DNA of 64,000 nt from Nymphaea colorata (GCF_008831285.2 NC_045138.2:8711205-8775204), one strand, 5' to 3'. Positions 36,701-51,800 are shown, counted from the first letter of the stretch. A program made the numbers and translations. The notes: a model not told the origin generated them from the letters alone.

Positions 36701-39700
36701 CGGCAATTGCTGGTGGGACGTCTGGACGGTGTCGAACGAAACTACGGTGATTTGGGACAACGATTAACAAAGGTAGACACTCGAATGCAAACAATGATTT
36801 CGGAGATGGCCAGCACGCTGTGCGAGGTGCCCCAGAGGGTCGAGTCCAACAGTTCGCACCAAGGTACATCAAATCAGCAGCATAATCCAGGTATGAATTT
36901 CCAAAACCATCTCTCATCCGATTCTGCGCCACGCCAGTGGAGAAGCGGTAGGATTCCAGCGTCCGCCTAAAATGGAATTTCCTAGATTTTCTGGCGAACA
37001 CCCCCTCAGTTGGGTCGTTAAGGCAGCAGAGTACTTCGATTCTCAAGGAGTGGCAATGGAGAATCGCGTGCGGCATGCCGCTGTTCATTTAGAAGGGGCT
37101 GCCATACGCTGGTATCGTTGGCTGGTGGCTCAACAAGGGAAACTTACAGTTAGGTTTGGCCCATCCGCATAACCGGACTTCAACGTGGAACTATAAAAAA
37201 TTAGCCTACATGGCTCAGTGGTCGAATACCAGGTAGGTTCGAGGAATTGAACAACATGGTCCGTGGGTGGCCTGTGCTGACTTGGTCAGCACCTTTGTAG
37301 GAGGACTGAAAGAAGAGCTGAGGGTAGAAATGCAAGCCACACGTCCACAGACACTGCTGGAAGCCTTTGAGGTGGCAAGAGTGGCAAAGGAGAAATTGCC
37401 AGGGGTTTCCTTGAGAGAACCCAGACCACTTAAACAGACAGCTGGGAAGACCCACACACCACCAGGGGACCCTGAAGGACAGACGCTGATGCCTAGAAGG
37501 GCCAATGAAGGTAAGACTGTTGTTTAAGAGGTTAAATCAAGAGCAGATTAAAGAAAGGCACCATAAGGGGTTGTGCTTCCAATGTGAGGAGAAGTGGTCT
37601 TTGGGGGACGTATGCAAAAAATTTGCATATGTCTCTGGTGGATGAGAATAATGAAGGGGATGAGGCAGAAGAGGCACTAGCGGAAGGGAACATTGAGGTA
37701 GCAGTTCCCAAAATTTCACTGCATGCTTCCCCAAGTCATGTGCGTTAAGGGGAAGCTTAAGGGCAAAGGATCAATGTGCTAGTGGGCACAGGCTCCACCC
37801 ACAACTTCATTTGTGAAAAAACCGCACGAGCTTGTGGATGTGTCATTGAGGGACAACAGGAATTCAGGGTGGTGGTTGGAGATGAACATTTTCTGTTGTG
37901 TAAGGGACGTTGCTTGAAGTGGTAGTCGAGATTCAAGGTCAGAAATTCGAGCTGGAGTCATACCCCCCCTGGCGATGGGGGAGTTGACTTAGTACTGGGC
38001 ATACAATGGTTGAAACAGCTAGGAAGAGTCGAGTGGGAGTTCGATGAAATGAAGATGGTATTCCGAGGGAGAGATGGAGAACCTAGCACTCTATCAGGCC
38101 CGAGTGACGCAGATTTGGGCACTGGCAGCAGGTCAGATGTCTCAAAGTTTGGGAAACAAGGCAACTTACATTTGTTGGTATTATCTCAATATGCTGAACT
38201 GGGCAAAGAAACTGTCATTTTGTGCCCTGGCAGGCTGAATACCTGCAGCCGATTCTGACCCAAAATGCTAAGGTGTTGATGAAGCTGCAGGACTTAAGAA
38301 GACTGAGACAGAGAAGCTTATCAAAGATGTTGAATTAGAAGACTTCAAGTTTTTAGGTGGTCCTTTGCAATATTTAATAATTAGGAGTTCTCTTTAAATA
38401 TTTCTCTATTTTTTGGTTGATGTTATTTGTAAGTCTTTACTGCTGCCCTAATATATTTATTATTGAGATTAGGGTTAGTTAATTCAATGATTTTCTCTCT
38501 CTAAGTTTGTTGGCTGGAACATGGTATCAGAGCCGGCGATATCCACCCTTCTCTACCAGCGGCTGACGTGATTTTCTTGGGTCCTCTTCTCCTCTGATCT
38601 CGCCCATCTCTTTCCACCTCTTTTCTTCCTCTATCCTTCCTTTCTCTCTTCTCTCTGCTGATCAAGAGGTAGTCGAGCAGAGTGGAAGGGGAACCTAATC
38701 ACACGTGAGAGGTATGTGTGATTAGGTTCCCAACATGGATGTAGTGGAGCGTGAGCAACTACGTGGGAGTTGCATTGGCAAGTTCTAAGTCAGATCTGAG
38801 TTCATGGAAGAGTGGCTGCACATGGACCATATTCTTATCAGATTTTTTTTGGCTGACTGTGGAAAAGTGATTGCAAGTTGGGTATATTCTTTTCAGATTG
38901 ATTGTCTTTCTTATATGCATATGTGGATTCTAGTAAGCAATGATATGAAGCCTGCTACGTGGGAGTTTGGTGGACTGATTTACTGAACAACAAGTTCATA
39001 GATTTTTTAAGTATTTTTATTGATGCTGAAAAATACTGCTGCCTATATCGTCTCAAGTTGATTGCTGTGATTGGTGGACTGATTTATTGAACAACAAGTT
39101 GATAGATATTTTTTTTAAGGACGCTTATTGATGCTGAAAAAATTTTACTGCCTAAATCCTCTCAAGTTGATTGTTGTGCGCTATACTTTTGATTTTATCA
39201 AAGTGCGACCAGATTAAGGTCATATTGTCCAATCTCGCAGTATGGCTGATGAAGACAAGACAGAGATGCAGTATGAGCATAAGAACATGAGCAATACCTT
39301 TTCATATGGCTCTACTGTAAACTTAGATGGATCTAATTATTAGATTTGGTCCCGTGTGTTTATGATGTCTGTGATTGGATATTGGAAGCAACATGTTATA
39401 GAAGAAAATGAGTCTCTGGTGAATAGTGGAAAATATAGTACATGGAAGGAAGATAATAATATTGTCATGTCATGGATTATGAATAGTGTATAACTACATA
39501 TTACCTCTATTTATTATTGAGATTAGGGTTAGTTAATTCAATGATTTTTTCTCTCTAAGTCTGCCAAATAGATGTGAGATTTTTTGAAACATATATACTC
39601 TAATGACAAAAATGTTAGCAAGATCTTGTAGGTGGAGGAGGAATTACTTAATTTGCGATAGAGTGATCAAAGTCTTGCTCAATACTTCATTTCGATCAAG

Positions 39701-42700
39701 TCAATCTATGAAAGACTGAAAGTTTTACGCCCTCCATGTCCTACGTGCTGTGAAACTCATGATGAACAATCTATGGTGGCAAAGTTTCTACATGGGCTCT
39801 CTCCCGAATGCGCAGTAGCAAAGACGCGGATGTTGACTGGAGCAAAAATCCCTGACCTAGTTGATGTTTATAGCAGACTCAACCGTCTTGCTGTGACCCT
39901 TTTTGAGCCTTCTATTGATGCTTATACCTCTGCCTTGGTGGCGTCAGGAGGCCGTGGGGTAGTTTCTCCAAAGGGAAGGGCACAGGCCGAGGATCAGGAG
40001 GATGTTGTGGGAGATTTCATTGCATGTATTATGGAAAAGTAGGACATTTAAAAGACAGATGTTGAGATAAGCATGGTCGTCCTTTCGCTACATCCTTAGG
40101 CAGGTGTGTTGCATCTAAGCAGGGCAAGAATTCATTACAGTTTTTTATTGGATCTGTCTAGGTAGCTTCATTAGTAGTAAACAGGTGTTCGTCTTCTTCC
40201 CATCTTGAGACTGTGACAATGAATATGAACAAGTCAGAATATGAGCAGTTCTTAGCACACAGAACTATGTAGCCGTCGGCCTCCATAGTTATGATAGACA
40301 GTGCCATGTCTGGCAATACTACTCGACATGATACAGTACTACTTGGATTATCTTGGATTATTGATTCAGGGGCATCGAGACACTTTTATAGTAGATCTTC
40401 ATTGTTTGTCTTGCTCCACACATTACCTCAGGGTCACCATATGAAACTTGCAGACGACAGATGGTCTCGTATTATGGGTTATGGAGATGTTAAGATTTTC
40501 CAATCTATGACAATTTCTAATGTGTAGTATGCTCCTAAGTTTCCCACTAATCTTTTATTAGTCGAACAATTGACTAATGACTTATACTGTCGTGTTACAT
40601 TTGACTCTGGTTTATGTTCATTTCAGGACTTGCAAACTAAGAAGACAATTGGTGGAGGCTATGAGAAAGAGGGCATCCACATCCTTTTTTATTCTGTGGG
40701 TACTGCAGCCTCCTCGACTTTTTCATTGTCCTCCTCCTTCCAGTGACATTTCAGACTAGGTCATCCATTTGTCTCCAAGCTCCGTCACCTACTTCCTCAT
40801 CTATTAGTACCAGAGTCGTTCTAGTGTAAAGTCTGTCAACTTGGCAAACATACCGTAGCAGTTATTCATTAAGTCTTAGTCTATCCAATTGTGGACTATT
40901 TGATTTTCTTCATGTTGATGTGTGGGTCCTAGTAAAGTTGCTAGTTGGTCTAGATTTCATTATGTCATTGTCATTGGTAATGATTATTCTCGAGTCACTT
41001 GGGTTTTCCTTTTGAAAGGAAGGTCTGAAGTCATATGTACTCTCGAGAACCTTATTGTTGAAAATAAAAACCCATTTTGGTATTCTTGTTAAAAGCATTC
41101 ACATTGATAATGCACTTGAGTTCAAGACATCTACCTTAATGAAATTTTACTCTGATCATGGCATTTCTCCTCAATTTACTTGTTCTCATACCTCTTAGCA
41201 AAATGGAGTAGCTGAGTAAAAACATCGCCAACTTTTAAATGTAGCATGTTCCCTAATGCTTTATACTCATTTGCTTGTATATTTTTGGGGAGATGCCATC
41301 TTCACTGCCTGTTACTTGACCAACCGTTTATCTTCATCTTCCATTGACAACCCGGTTCTTATTAAACTTGTGTACCCACAATGACTCTTGTTTCGGATCG
41401 CTCCCAAAATATTTGGTTACACATGCTTTGTTCACATTCTTGGGCTTGTATGTGATAAATTGACTGCTCAAGCAATTAAGTGTATCTTTATTGACTACTT
41501 TAGATATCATAAAGGTTACAAATGCTTTGACCCTTTGACTCAAAAGGAGGGTGGATGTCACATTCTTTGAGTCTCAACCTTTTTATAGTCCCTCTCCTTC
41601 CTCTATTGAAATGCCACGATCATCTGACCCACTGTCTTTCCCTCCCATTCAATTGGAGTCATTCTAATGTGAGTCTCTTTTTAGTGAGTCTCCTTCTAGT
41701 GTTTCCAAGTTTCGTGATCCTTCGCTGGTTTCCATACGTCGACAGTACCCCTCTCATGATCATTTTCAACTTCTGCTCAGGAGGTAAGTACATTTGAGGT
41801 GAGAATACCTAGTCCATCTGAAGCCACTATAGATATATTTGATTCCTGTTGGGACTTCCCTATTGGAGTACTCCAGAAAAATGAGGTTTTGTTTTGAAAT
41901 ATGAAAGAAAGAGACTCGCCCGTCGATATGTGGATCGACCGTTCTTGGCACCTTTACTGGGGGTAATCAACCCAAGGGCTATGTTTATCATTGATGCATT
42001 TCGTTTTAACTTAAACATCTTTTTTATTCTATATGTGCTGTAGAAGAATATTGAAAGTTTGATGTTTCAAACTTTTGAAAAGATTCTTAAAGAGTTGCTT
42101 GAGAATGTGAAAAATTTTGGGGAAAACTAGAAGGAAATTCTTATAAATATCATTCGAAAAGCTTGAAAAATCATTTTGAAATCATTTTAGTGTTCTCTTA
42201 AGACTTTAATAGGTTTGAGATTTTGCTCTAATTCGATTACCACTTAGTTAGAGTTTCATCTCATCTTGCTTAAGTTCTTTTAGAGATGTGATTGTGTTCA
42301 TTTGTAATATTAAGTGAATGTGAATGCATGAATGCATTGATCCTATATGATTAAAAGATAATAAGACATTCCTACCATGACATTCATCTAGATGCATTCC
42401 TACCATAACATACATCTAAGATTTTTGTTTTATAATTATTATATATATAAAAAAGAAAAGTTTTTGAAAATGAATTGGGGTTGTAGACCATCAAGTATGA
42501 TTCCAATATTGGGTCATTACTTGGTTTGTGGTCTTGATGAAGTCAGCAAATGAAAAATTAAAATCTTAAATGATAAGAGTAAGACATTGAAAGAATAGAA
42601 AAGATGAAAGACTACATCCCAAGAGAGATATAGAGAAAGAAAGAGATCTTAAAAATCATAAAATCAAATATTTTAAAAGAGAGAGATATATATTCGTATA

Positions 42701-42786
42701 CATATATGAAAGCTTACGAAAATGATATTTAGTTCAAGTAGAGAGGAAAAGATCATTTTAGAAAGAGAGAGAAATTTTAAAATGAA

Positions 42787-42839
<53 letters not shown>

Positions 42840-45800
42840 TGTATCCGAGAGTTTAAAAAAAAAACATATGTTCAATCATAAAGAGGGAAAGATAAAGAAA
42901 GGTATTCATGTACACGTATACGTATATAACACGTATATACGTACATGTCTTCATGAGAATAAAATCAAGAAATGAAAACAACCGACTTCAAGTTTGATCT
43001 GGGTCGGAGGGGAGCTTGGATTCATACAAGAGTCTAAGCTAAGTCTTTAAGGCCGCATTAAAAGGTTTCTTTTGAAAATGTTTTGGAAAATATGATTTAT
43101 ATAAACATAGAATGTTGTTATTTGGTTTGTCACAAGGGATATATTTCTTCCACCGTGGGGTATAGAAGAAAAACAAGCAAGATAACGAAGCATTCGTTAG
43201 GGTTTCTAATTGGGTGATTAGGAAGGAAACTAGTGCAAAATGACATGCAAATGCATATTAACATGTACATTTTCGTAAGAGTTTTCCCCAGGTTGGACAA
43301 GTCCCAACCTCAAAAATCACAAGAAGAAATCCCAACCCCAAATACTCATTCTTATCGTCCATTTGCTCATTGATTAAGAGAAGATTAGAATATCATGCAT
43401 GAGCATCATCTCAAGCATGAATGGTGAACGAAGACAATATAGCAAGTATATTTTTGGAGATAAATGAAGAAATAAAATTTATTCCGTCTTGCTCATACTC
43501 CCGGTGCACTCAAGAGTAGCTCTTGATTCCAGATAGGAAATCATTTTAGCTTTCTTGCACGGCCATGTGGAGGTGGTAAGAGGAAAAGAGAAAATGGATG
43601 AAAATAAGAGGAAGAATACATACCTCGAATGTGATTGATATTGGAAATGAGCCATCTCTTTTGAATGATCTTGGACTTACATTGAATGAAGCTCCAAGAT
43701 GTTGAAGATGAAGCCTTCATGAGATCTTCGTGCTCTCTTGAAGAGTTGTTGCTTGATGAAGCTTGCTTCAAGTTGAAGAAGGGGAGAGTAAGAATGAAAG
43801 AGAGAGGGAAATGGAGGAAGAGAGTTAAGAAAACTCTAAGTCCTCAAGTAAAAATTGCTAGAATCTCTCTAAGGGCTCACTCATTGCTCAAGAGGAGGAA
43901 AATGAGGGTATTTATAGAGAGTTTTAGGAGCTAAAACTCAAAATTCAAAATTTTTTGAATTTGATACTATTTTTATACGAATTTTGACTTTTTGAAAAAG
44001 AAATAGTTTGAAAATGGGTATGATTGGCCATTAGGCTTAAAAATTCGTTTTTGAGCCATAGGGAGGGCAAATGCCCACTCAAAACGACCCAAAAATGCCC
44101 TTAACAGCTCGTTTTTTTTTTTAAAAAAAGTGGAGCCTGTGCGTGCGAAAGGTCGCTACCGCGACAGTGCGGTCACGCGACGCGTGCCTGTGTGCGATTG
44201 AGTTGTCGCGCATGGCGCGCTCGCTTGTGCAAGCTCGCACGTTGGTTGTTGGCAAGCGCGCACGTCGCTCGCTGGCGAGCGCGCACAACGCTCACATGCG
44301 CGAGCGTGTGTGGCGCGCTCGTATGTGCGAGCTCCCTTTTTTTTTAAAAAAAAATTTAAATCAAATCAAATCTAGTATGATAAAAATGTTATTTATATAG
44401 AAATCATAAGTATTTTTTATTTAAAATGTAAAAAAAAGATTTTTTTGTTGAAAATGGACGGCCGACTCTGTTTCGAGTCACTCCAGACTCGTCTCAAATC
44501 CAATTTTGGTTCAGTCGCTTGCCGACGAGTTCTTGTGCTCGATAAAGGTTTGAAAACATGTTTTGGCGTGAGAATGAGACCTTAAAACAAAGGGAAGGTC
44601 CGTGCATGCGTAACACTCAAATTTTGTTATTTTGAATTCGATTTCGAATTCTGGGTTTGAAATACTTGATTTGGATCTAAACTTGGGTTTAAAATTCATT
44701 TTAGAAATAATGGACCCAAAATTTTAATAGCCCCCCTTTTTTTGAAAAATTTGGGGTGATAACACAAAGACAATCGACAATGTACTTTGCATTCTATATC
44801 TCATTTTGTTTCTACTAACGATGTTGGTTAAAGTATGCAAAAATTTATTCAAGTTCTAACTGTTCATGCAGTTACTACTTGTCACCAACAGGCTTTATTA
44901 AACACTTTGTGACGAAAGATCTTGGTCAACTACGATATTTCTTGAGAATAAAGGTTGCTCGCAACAAGAAATGTGTAGTTCTGTTCCAATGGAAGTATGT
45001 TCTTGATTTATTGCAGGACATTGGGTTGCTAGGAGCTAAACCGGTCACTCTACCTATGAATCTACGCATACATCTTCATGATGACCAATCAGAATTAGTA
45101 GATTATCAATTATACAGATCCCTTATTGGAAAGTGATGCAAGATGAAAGCATAACCAAATTTTGTAATTGGACCCAATTAGAATTTTTAGTATTTGTAAA
45201 ATGGATCCAGATCCGCAGTTCATCCCTTTCTCTATATAAGGGGACGTTGGATCATGTTGTAGACAGTCAAGAAGTTGAAAGAAATGAAGTGTGTCGTTAG
45301 TTTTCTTCTGTTCTTCTTGTTCTATTGATCATTTGCTTGAGTTTTAGTTAGTTTAAGTTTACTTGTGAGTGTAGTTGGATTAAGATTCTTTAATCTTGAT
45401 TCTTATTGCATTAATTGGTATCATAGCAATATGATGCAAGGCAAGCCTTGCAGAACAACAAACTAACTACTGAAAACTAAAAAAATGTTACACTAGAGGA
45501 CAACGAAGGGAAAGATGAAACAACATAAAAACAAACATAACTTTCTTCATTCAGATATCAATGTGTGTACAAAATAACTTTGTTGCCCATTTATATGGAC
45601 GAGAATAGCAACGGGTCGGGTCCTAAACAAGTGCCCGAATTCAAACAGATCCACTTAGATACAAAATGAATATACTAACAAAATGGATAACAAAATAACA
45701 TATGTAAATCAAAATTACATTTCAACACTTGGTCTGCCTCGAGTATCTAAACAGAGGAACCTCTTCTCGTGTAAGCTCTGGGTCCACAGGGGATCCCACG

Positions 45801-48800
45801 GTTGAAGGCTCATGGACTGCACTGATGCCCAAAGGTGGAACCTGAGGCGAGGAACTGGACCCAGGAGAGTGACGGGTCTGGTCCTGCACTGCATCATTCT
45901 CCCTTGGTTGGAGAGAAGTCGTCTCCGACGAATCATTGTCACCAGAGTAGGGAAACAGATCAGAAACATTGAAGATCGGCGAAATTTGCCAATCTTCAAG
46001 AAGCTGAAGTAGATAAGCATTTTTCCCTAGACGTCGATTGATACGGAAAGGGCCATATTTATTAGGACTTAAACTTGCTATAGGTACCAAGAGGGCATCG
46101 TGCAGGTCGTAGGTAGACCGAACTTGTTGACCCACTTCAAAGTTGACTTCTCGACGACTTTGATTAACACGAGACTTGTAGGTTTCATAGCTCTCCTAGA
46201 GCTTTTGTTTCAGTTGACTATAGACATCACGCATATACTCAATAGCATCAAGTGCCGTTGCAGCATGTTCTCCAGTACCGGGTATTGGGGATAAGTCAAC
46301 AATATGGTTCGGGGACCAACCATAAACCACTTGAAAAGGAGTCTTCCCAGTGGAACGGTTGATTGAGTTATTATACGCAAACTCAGCTTGAGGTAGGACT
46401 AAGTCTCAAGTTTTTGTAAGAGACACCTTAGTAAGTTTCCTAGGATCCTATTGACTACCTCGGTTTGGCCGTCGGTTTGAGGGCGATAGGCACTACTGAA
46501 CTGAAGTTTAGTATTAAGCAGAGACCATAGTGAATGCCAAAAATGACTCAATAACCTTGTATCTCGATCTGATATGATTGAACGAGGAAGTGCACATCTT
46601 TGAAATAGTAAGACACAACCAGTGATGCATTTGCTGTCCGCTTGTAGGGAATAAAAATGGCCATTTTTGAGAATCTGTTTACAACCACCAAGATTAAATC
46701 TACTTTACGATCCATCTTGGGAAGCCTAACATGAAATGCATAGAAACATGCTCCCAGGGCCTGTCTGGAATGGGTAGAGGAGTATATAATCCACTATTTT
46801 GACTATTCCCTTTTGCGACTTGATAAGTACGGCAACACTGAACAAATTTTATGACTTCCTTCTCATCTTAGGCCAATAGTAGCGTCCATCCATCAAAGAA
46901 TATGTCTTGTCCTGCCCAAAATGCTCCGACATTCCATTACCATGGAGTTCTGCAATAAGTTGTAATCGTAATGAGTATTGAGGGATACACAACTTATTCC
47001 CACGAAAAAGGTAGCCATTGTGAATGGAAAATTTAGAGTCCGGAGGTGGAGATGCGTTAGAGCACTTAGACCAAATGTGGCTGAAGTCCGAGTCAGCATG
47101 ATACATGTCCTTGCAACTTTCAAATCCGACTACCTCCACAGACATGGACATCAATAGCTTGTTCTTTCTGCTAAGGGCGTCTGCAACTCTATTGAGCTTT
47201 CCTGATTGGTGGCAAATGGAGAAGGTATACTTTTGCAAGAAATTAACCCACTTAACATGTTGAGCGCTCATCTTCTTTTGGCTATGGAGATACTTAAGTG
47301 TCTCATGATTTGTAAGCAGAACAAATTCTTTGTAGATTAAATAGTGTCTCCAATATCGAAGGGCCCGCACAACAGCATAGAACTCCAAGTCATAGGTAGA
47401 ATACTGACATTGCTCCGCTTAGCTTCTCGCTATAGAAAGCGACTGATCTCTTGTTCTGACTAAGCACAGCTCCAATTCCAACCTTGGAGGCATCACATTC
47501 TACCTCAAATACCTTAGTGAAGTTTGGTAAAGCCAATACGAGGGCATGAATCATACGATCCTTGATATTTCCAAAGGCGTCCTCAGCCTCTTGGGTCCAC
47601 TTAAAAGTTTCGCCCTTGAGACACTCTGTGATAGGAGCCATAATGGTGCTGAAGTTTTTGATAAATCTCTGGTAGAAAGTGGCTAAACCATGAAAACTCT
47701 TGACATCGCCCATTGTTCTCGGCGTTGGCCAGTCTATGATAGCTTGCACCTTAGAGGGATCAGCCTGCACTCCTTCAGACGAAACAATGAACCCTAAGAA
47801 GACAAGGTTCGAAGTGAGGAAACTACAATTCTTGGCATTGACAAACAACTTTTCCTTACGCAAGGTCTCTAGGACTTGACGTAGATGACCAAGATGATAA
47901 GTAATTGAAAGGCTAAAGACTAAAATGTCATCGAAGGACACTACAACAATTTTTCAATGTATGGCCGAAGGACTTGCGTCATGACACTCATGAAGGTGCT
48001 GGGCGCATTGGATAATCCAAAAGGCATGACTAGCCACTCATAGAGCCCATCTCGTGTCTTAAATGCAGACTTCCACTCATCTCCTTCTCAAATTCTTATT
48101 TGATGATATCCACTTTTCAAATCAATCTTTGAGAACACTTGTGTTCCCGCTAGCATATCCAACATATCATCCAATCTCAGAGTGGAGAAACATAAAAGCT
48201 TAACGGTGATCTTATTGATAGCTCGACTATCCACGCACATCCGTTTCGTGCCATCTTTCTTTGGGGTCAGTAAAGCTGAAACTGCACACAGACTAACACT
48301 CTCTCGAATGTGACCATTTTGCAACAATTCATTTACTTGTCTCTGCAACTCAGCATGCTCAATGGGGTTCATCCGATAAGCATGTAGGTTGGGTAAACTA
48401 CTTCTCGGGACAAAGTTTATTGCATGTTGAACATTTCGGTTTGGTGGCAATCCCGGAGGCAGTTCATCTGGCATAAGTCTCTACCGCTGCCCTAATCTAT
48501 TTATTATTGAGATTAGGGTTAGTTAATTCAATGATTGTCTCTCTCTAAGTTTGTCGGCTGTAACAAAGGAGATGCTTAAGGAGGAAATAATCCAGCCCAT
48601 TTGCAGCCCATATGCCTCGCGTATTCACTTGGTAAAAAAAGAAGGATGGGTTGTGGTGGTTCTTCGTAGATTACAAAGCCCTAAACTCCTGCATGATAAA
48701 GAACTGCTATCCTATCCCCATGATTGAAGAATTATTGGATAAGCTCTGTGGGGCTAAGGTTTTTTCGAAGCTGGATTCGCGTGCACGATATCACCAAATC

Positions 48801-51800
48801 AGTATGGCGCCAGCTGATATACACAACACTGCTTTTCAGACCCATGAAGGCCAATATGAATTCATGGTTATGCCATTTGGTTTAACCAACAGTGCCAGCT
48901 ACTTGTCAAGCAATCATGTCTTCGGGCCCTATTTAAGAAGAGATTCGTTTTGGTTTTTTTGACGATATACTCTACAGTTCATGAACCTTGCCCTCAATGT
49001 GTTAGTCAGAAATCAGTTATATGCCAAGTGACATATTTAGGCCATAGAATCTCTGATCAAGGGGTCCAAATGGAGAAGAAAAAGGTGGCAACCATTGAAG
49101 ATTGGGAGCTGCCGAAGATTGAATAAGGGCTGAGAGCTTTCCTAGGATTGGCGAGAGTATCCTGAAGGTTTGTGAGAGACTTCGGAACAATTGCTGCACC
49201 TCTAACTGATATGCTGAAAAAGGGCAGATTTGTATGGGGAGATGAAGGGGAACGTGCATTCTGCCATCTAAAAGAAGTCCTTATTCAGTAGAGACGGTGC
49301 ATTGGAAGTGGGAGTGGGGCAGTGTTAAGTCAACGAGGTCACCCAGTCACGTATTTTAGCAAGGCTATGGGCGTCACCTTTAAAGGAAAATCAGCATATG
49401 AAAGAGAACTGATGACCATGGTCATGGCCATCCAAAGGTGGCACCATTACTTTATTGGACGGAAATACAGTGCATTTACAGATCATCATAGCCTAAAATA
49501 CTGTATGCAACAAAAGATAATCATAATAGTGCAGCAGAAATGGATAATGAAACTGGTTGCGTATAATTTCGAAGTTATCTACAAGAAGGGAATCAGCAAC
49601 TTAGTGGCTGATGGTCTATACTCTGATAGTTTGAAAACACCGATGAAGGGTCAGCCGTGCAACTTCAGACCCTCAACAGACCAGTGGCAGAACTATGGAG
49701 TAGGTTGATAGAGTTGCATACAAGCTCGGGTGAAGTTAAGAAGGTCAGATGACAGCGTCTTTTTTGTTGGCCAGGCATGAGAAAACAGATTTGTGAGTAT
49801 GTGCAGCCCTGAGAAGTGTGCCAAAGGCAGAAATATGAAACTCTTTGCCCCACTGGATTGTTGCAGCGCTTACCAATTCCAGCGTGCATTTGGGAAGATA
49901 TTTCCCTAGACTTTATTGAAGGTCTACAAGATAGAAACTCAGTCCAGTTATGTGGTTGTTGTTCTGCGTAGCATCGTAGGTAAGTTTCCAATATGCCATT
50001 AATGACCTCGGTTTGCCCATCTGTTTGAGGGTCATAGGCAGTGCTCATGCAGAGTTGGGTTCCCCACATAGAAAAATAATGTTTCCAGAGCTTACTTAGG
50101 AAGAGAGGGACGTGGTCACTCACCATTGACTTAGGCATTCTGTGCAGTTTGCTATATTATCTTGAAATGATTGAGCCACATCCTTGGCAGTATAGGGGTG
50201 GGATAGGGCGATAAAATCTGCATACTTGGAAAATCTATCGACTACAACAAGGATGATAGATTTTACCTTAGACTTTGGAGATGGTCTATGGTAGGCCACC
50301 ACCAGATCTGAGAAGGTTCCATCCTCAAGGAAAAAATTTAGCGAGATAATGGTACAACTAGTGTTTAAAAACTCACAGAGTCAACTTGTTGACTGCTGAC
50401 TCGGCTCGGCTCGCCCCCTTACCGGGTCAACCCAAGTTTAAACAGAAACTCCGTAGACCTCGCCTTGGAATCAGTTGACTCGACCGAGTCAGCCAAGTCA
50501 AGGAAGACTCAACCGAGTTCTGTTGTGTTTTTATATGCAGTGTAATACAAAAAAACTAAAATGTGCGGGGGGGTTTGAGTAATAAAAGCATGTTATAAGA
50601 AAGTATGAAAACCTAAACCCTCGTTTGGGTTCTCTCCTTCTTGATGGCAAAAGACGAAGGAAAAAGACATTAAACCCTCATCTACTGTTTCCGGCCATTT
50701 ATACTCAACAAAAAGTGAAGCAGTGAGTTGAGGGTGAAATTTAAAGACATTTATGACCAGCTTAAATGAAAATTTTCAAGCATCAGCAATTAAATGAGGT
50801 AAAACAAATTAAAGAATGAATGATGCAGCAAGAACAGTGCTGGTTAACTCAACTTTGATGAAATAAGTTCTGGACGAGTTTGAGCATGAGTAGTCTTAGG
50901 TACTGGAGTCATGCCCAGCAGTCAACCTATGCGAACCAATCCTTCTGAAGTGCCCACTATCTATCACACAGACAGCCAATTTAGCTGTTGCACGCATGTA
51001 GGTGCAACAAAATAGAGGCATGGTTGCAGCTATGAACAAATCTCACACATGAAAAAAGCGTTGGATCCTGTCAATGAACCAATTTTTAATTTTGTCCAGA
51101 TTGGACTGGGTTGACCAGTTTCATGTTTGTCTTCAAAATTGGAAATGCCATTAAGCTATTTTCTATCCCTTTTTAGATTGTCCTTCATATTTCTATTTAC
51201 TCTTCTGTTCCTTCTGATGTAGGAAAGGAGTAAATAAATGAATGTCACTCAAAACACCATTTTTTGTGTCTCTGTTCTCGTGCAACAACTTAACACACCA
51301 AGAGAAACACAACAACATTTGGACATTTTAATGCCTCTTTCTTCTTCGAAACAGAGGCATTTGGAAATTTTAGTGCCTATTTCTTCTTCCTAATAAGTTT
51401 GAATATTGTTTGTGACAAATGGTTTTCTTAAAAATTTAGAAAATTTTGTTATTTTCTTAATTTTTCTCCTTCTCCTCTCAAAACCCATCAAATTTTGAGT
51501 CAAACTTACTCCAGAAAGCATCTTTGTGTTTTATTTCATCCACACACACGTACCACCATGCCAATGAAGCATTTCAAATTGCCTTGCACCCATTGCACGG
51601 CCTGAAAGATGTTAAAGCAAGATCTTGCTGCAGTTACATTATTATGAACACCAAAGAAATAAATCAGCCTTTTAGCTCGAAGTAACAATCATTCAAAAAG
51701 TGAAGGAAGAGATAAAATTTTCTAGATTGAGTCTTTCAAGCAGCTATATCAACCATGTAGCATCTCCAGGCATTATGTACAGTTGCCCCCTTCTATGGAT

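Noticed and set aside
37205-37245. tRNA-like boxes (TGGCTCAGTGG and GGTTCGAGGA)
   Set aside because: The segment translates as gypsy gag ([18 protein letters not shown]) and cannot fold into a cloverleaf by eye.
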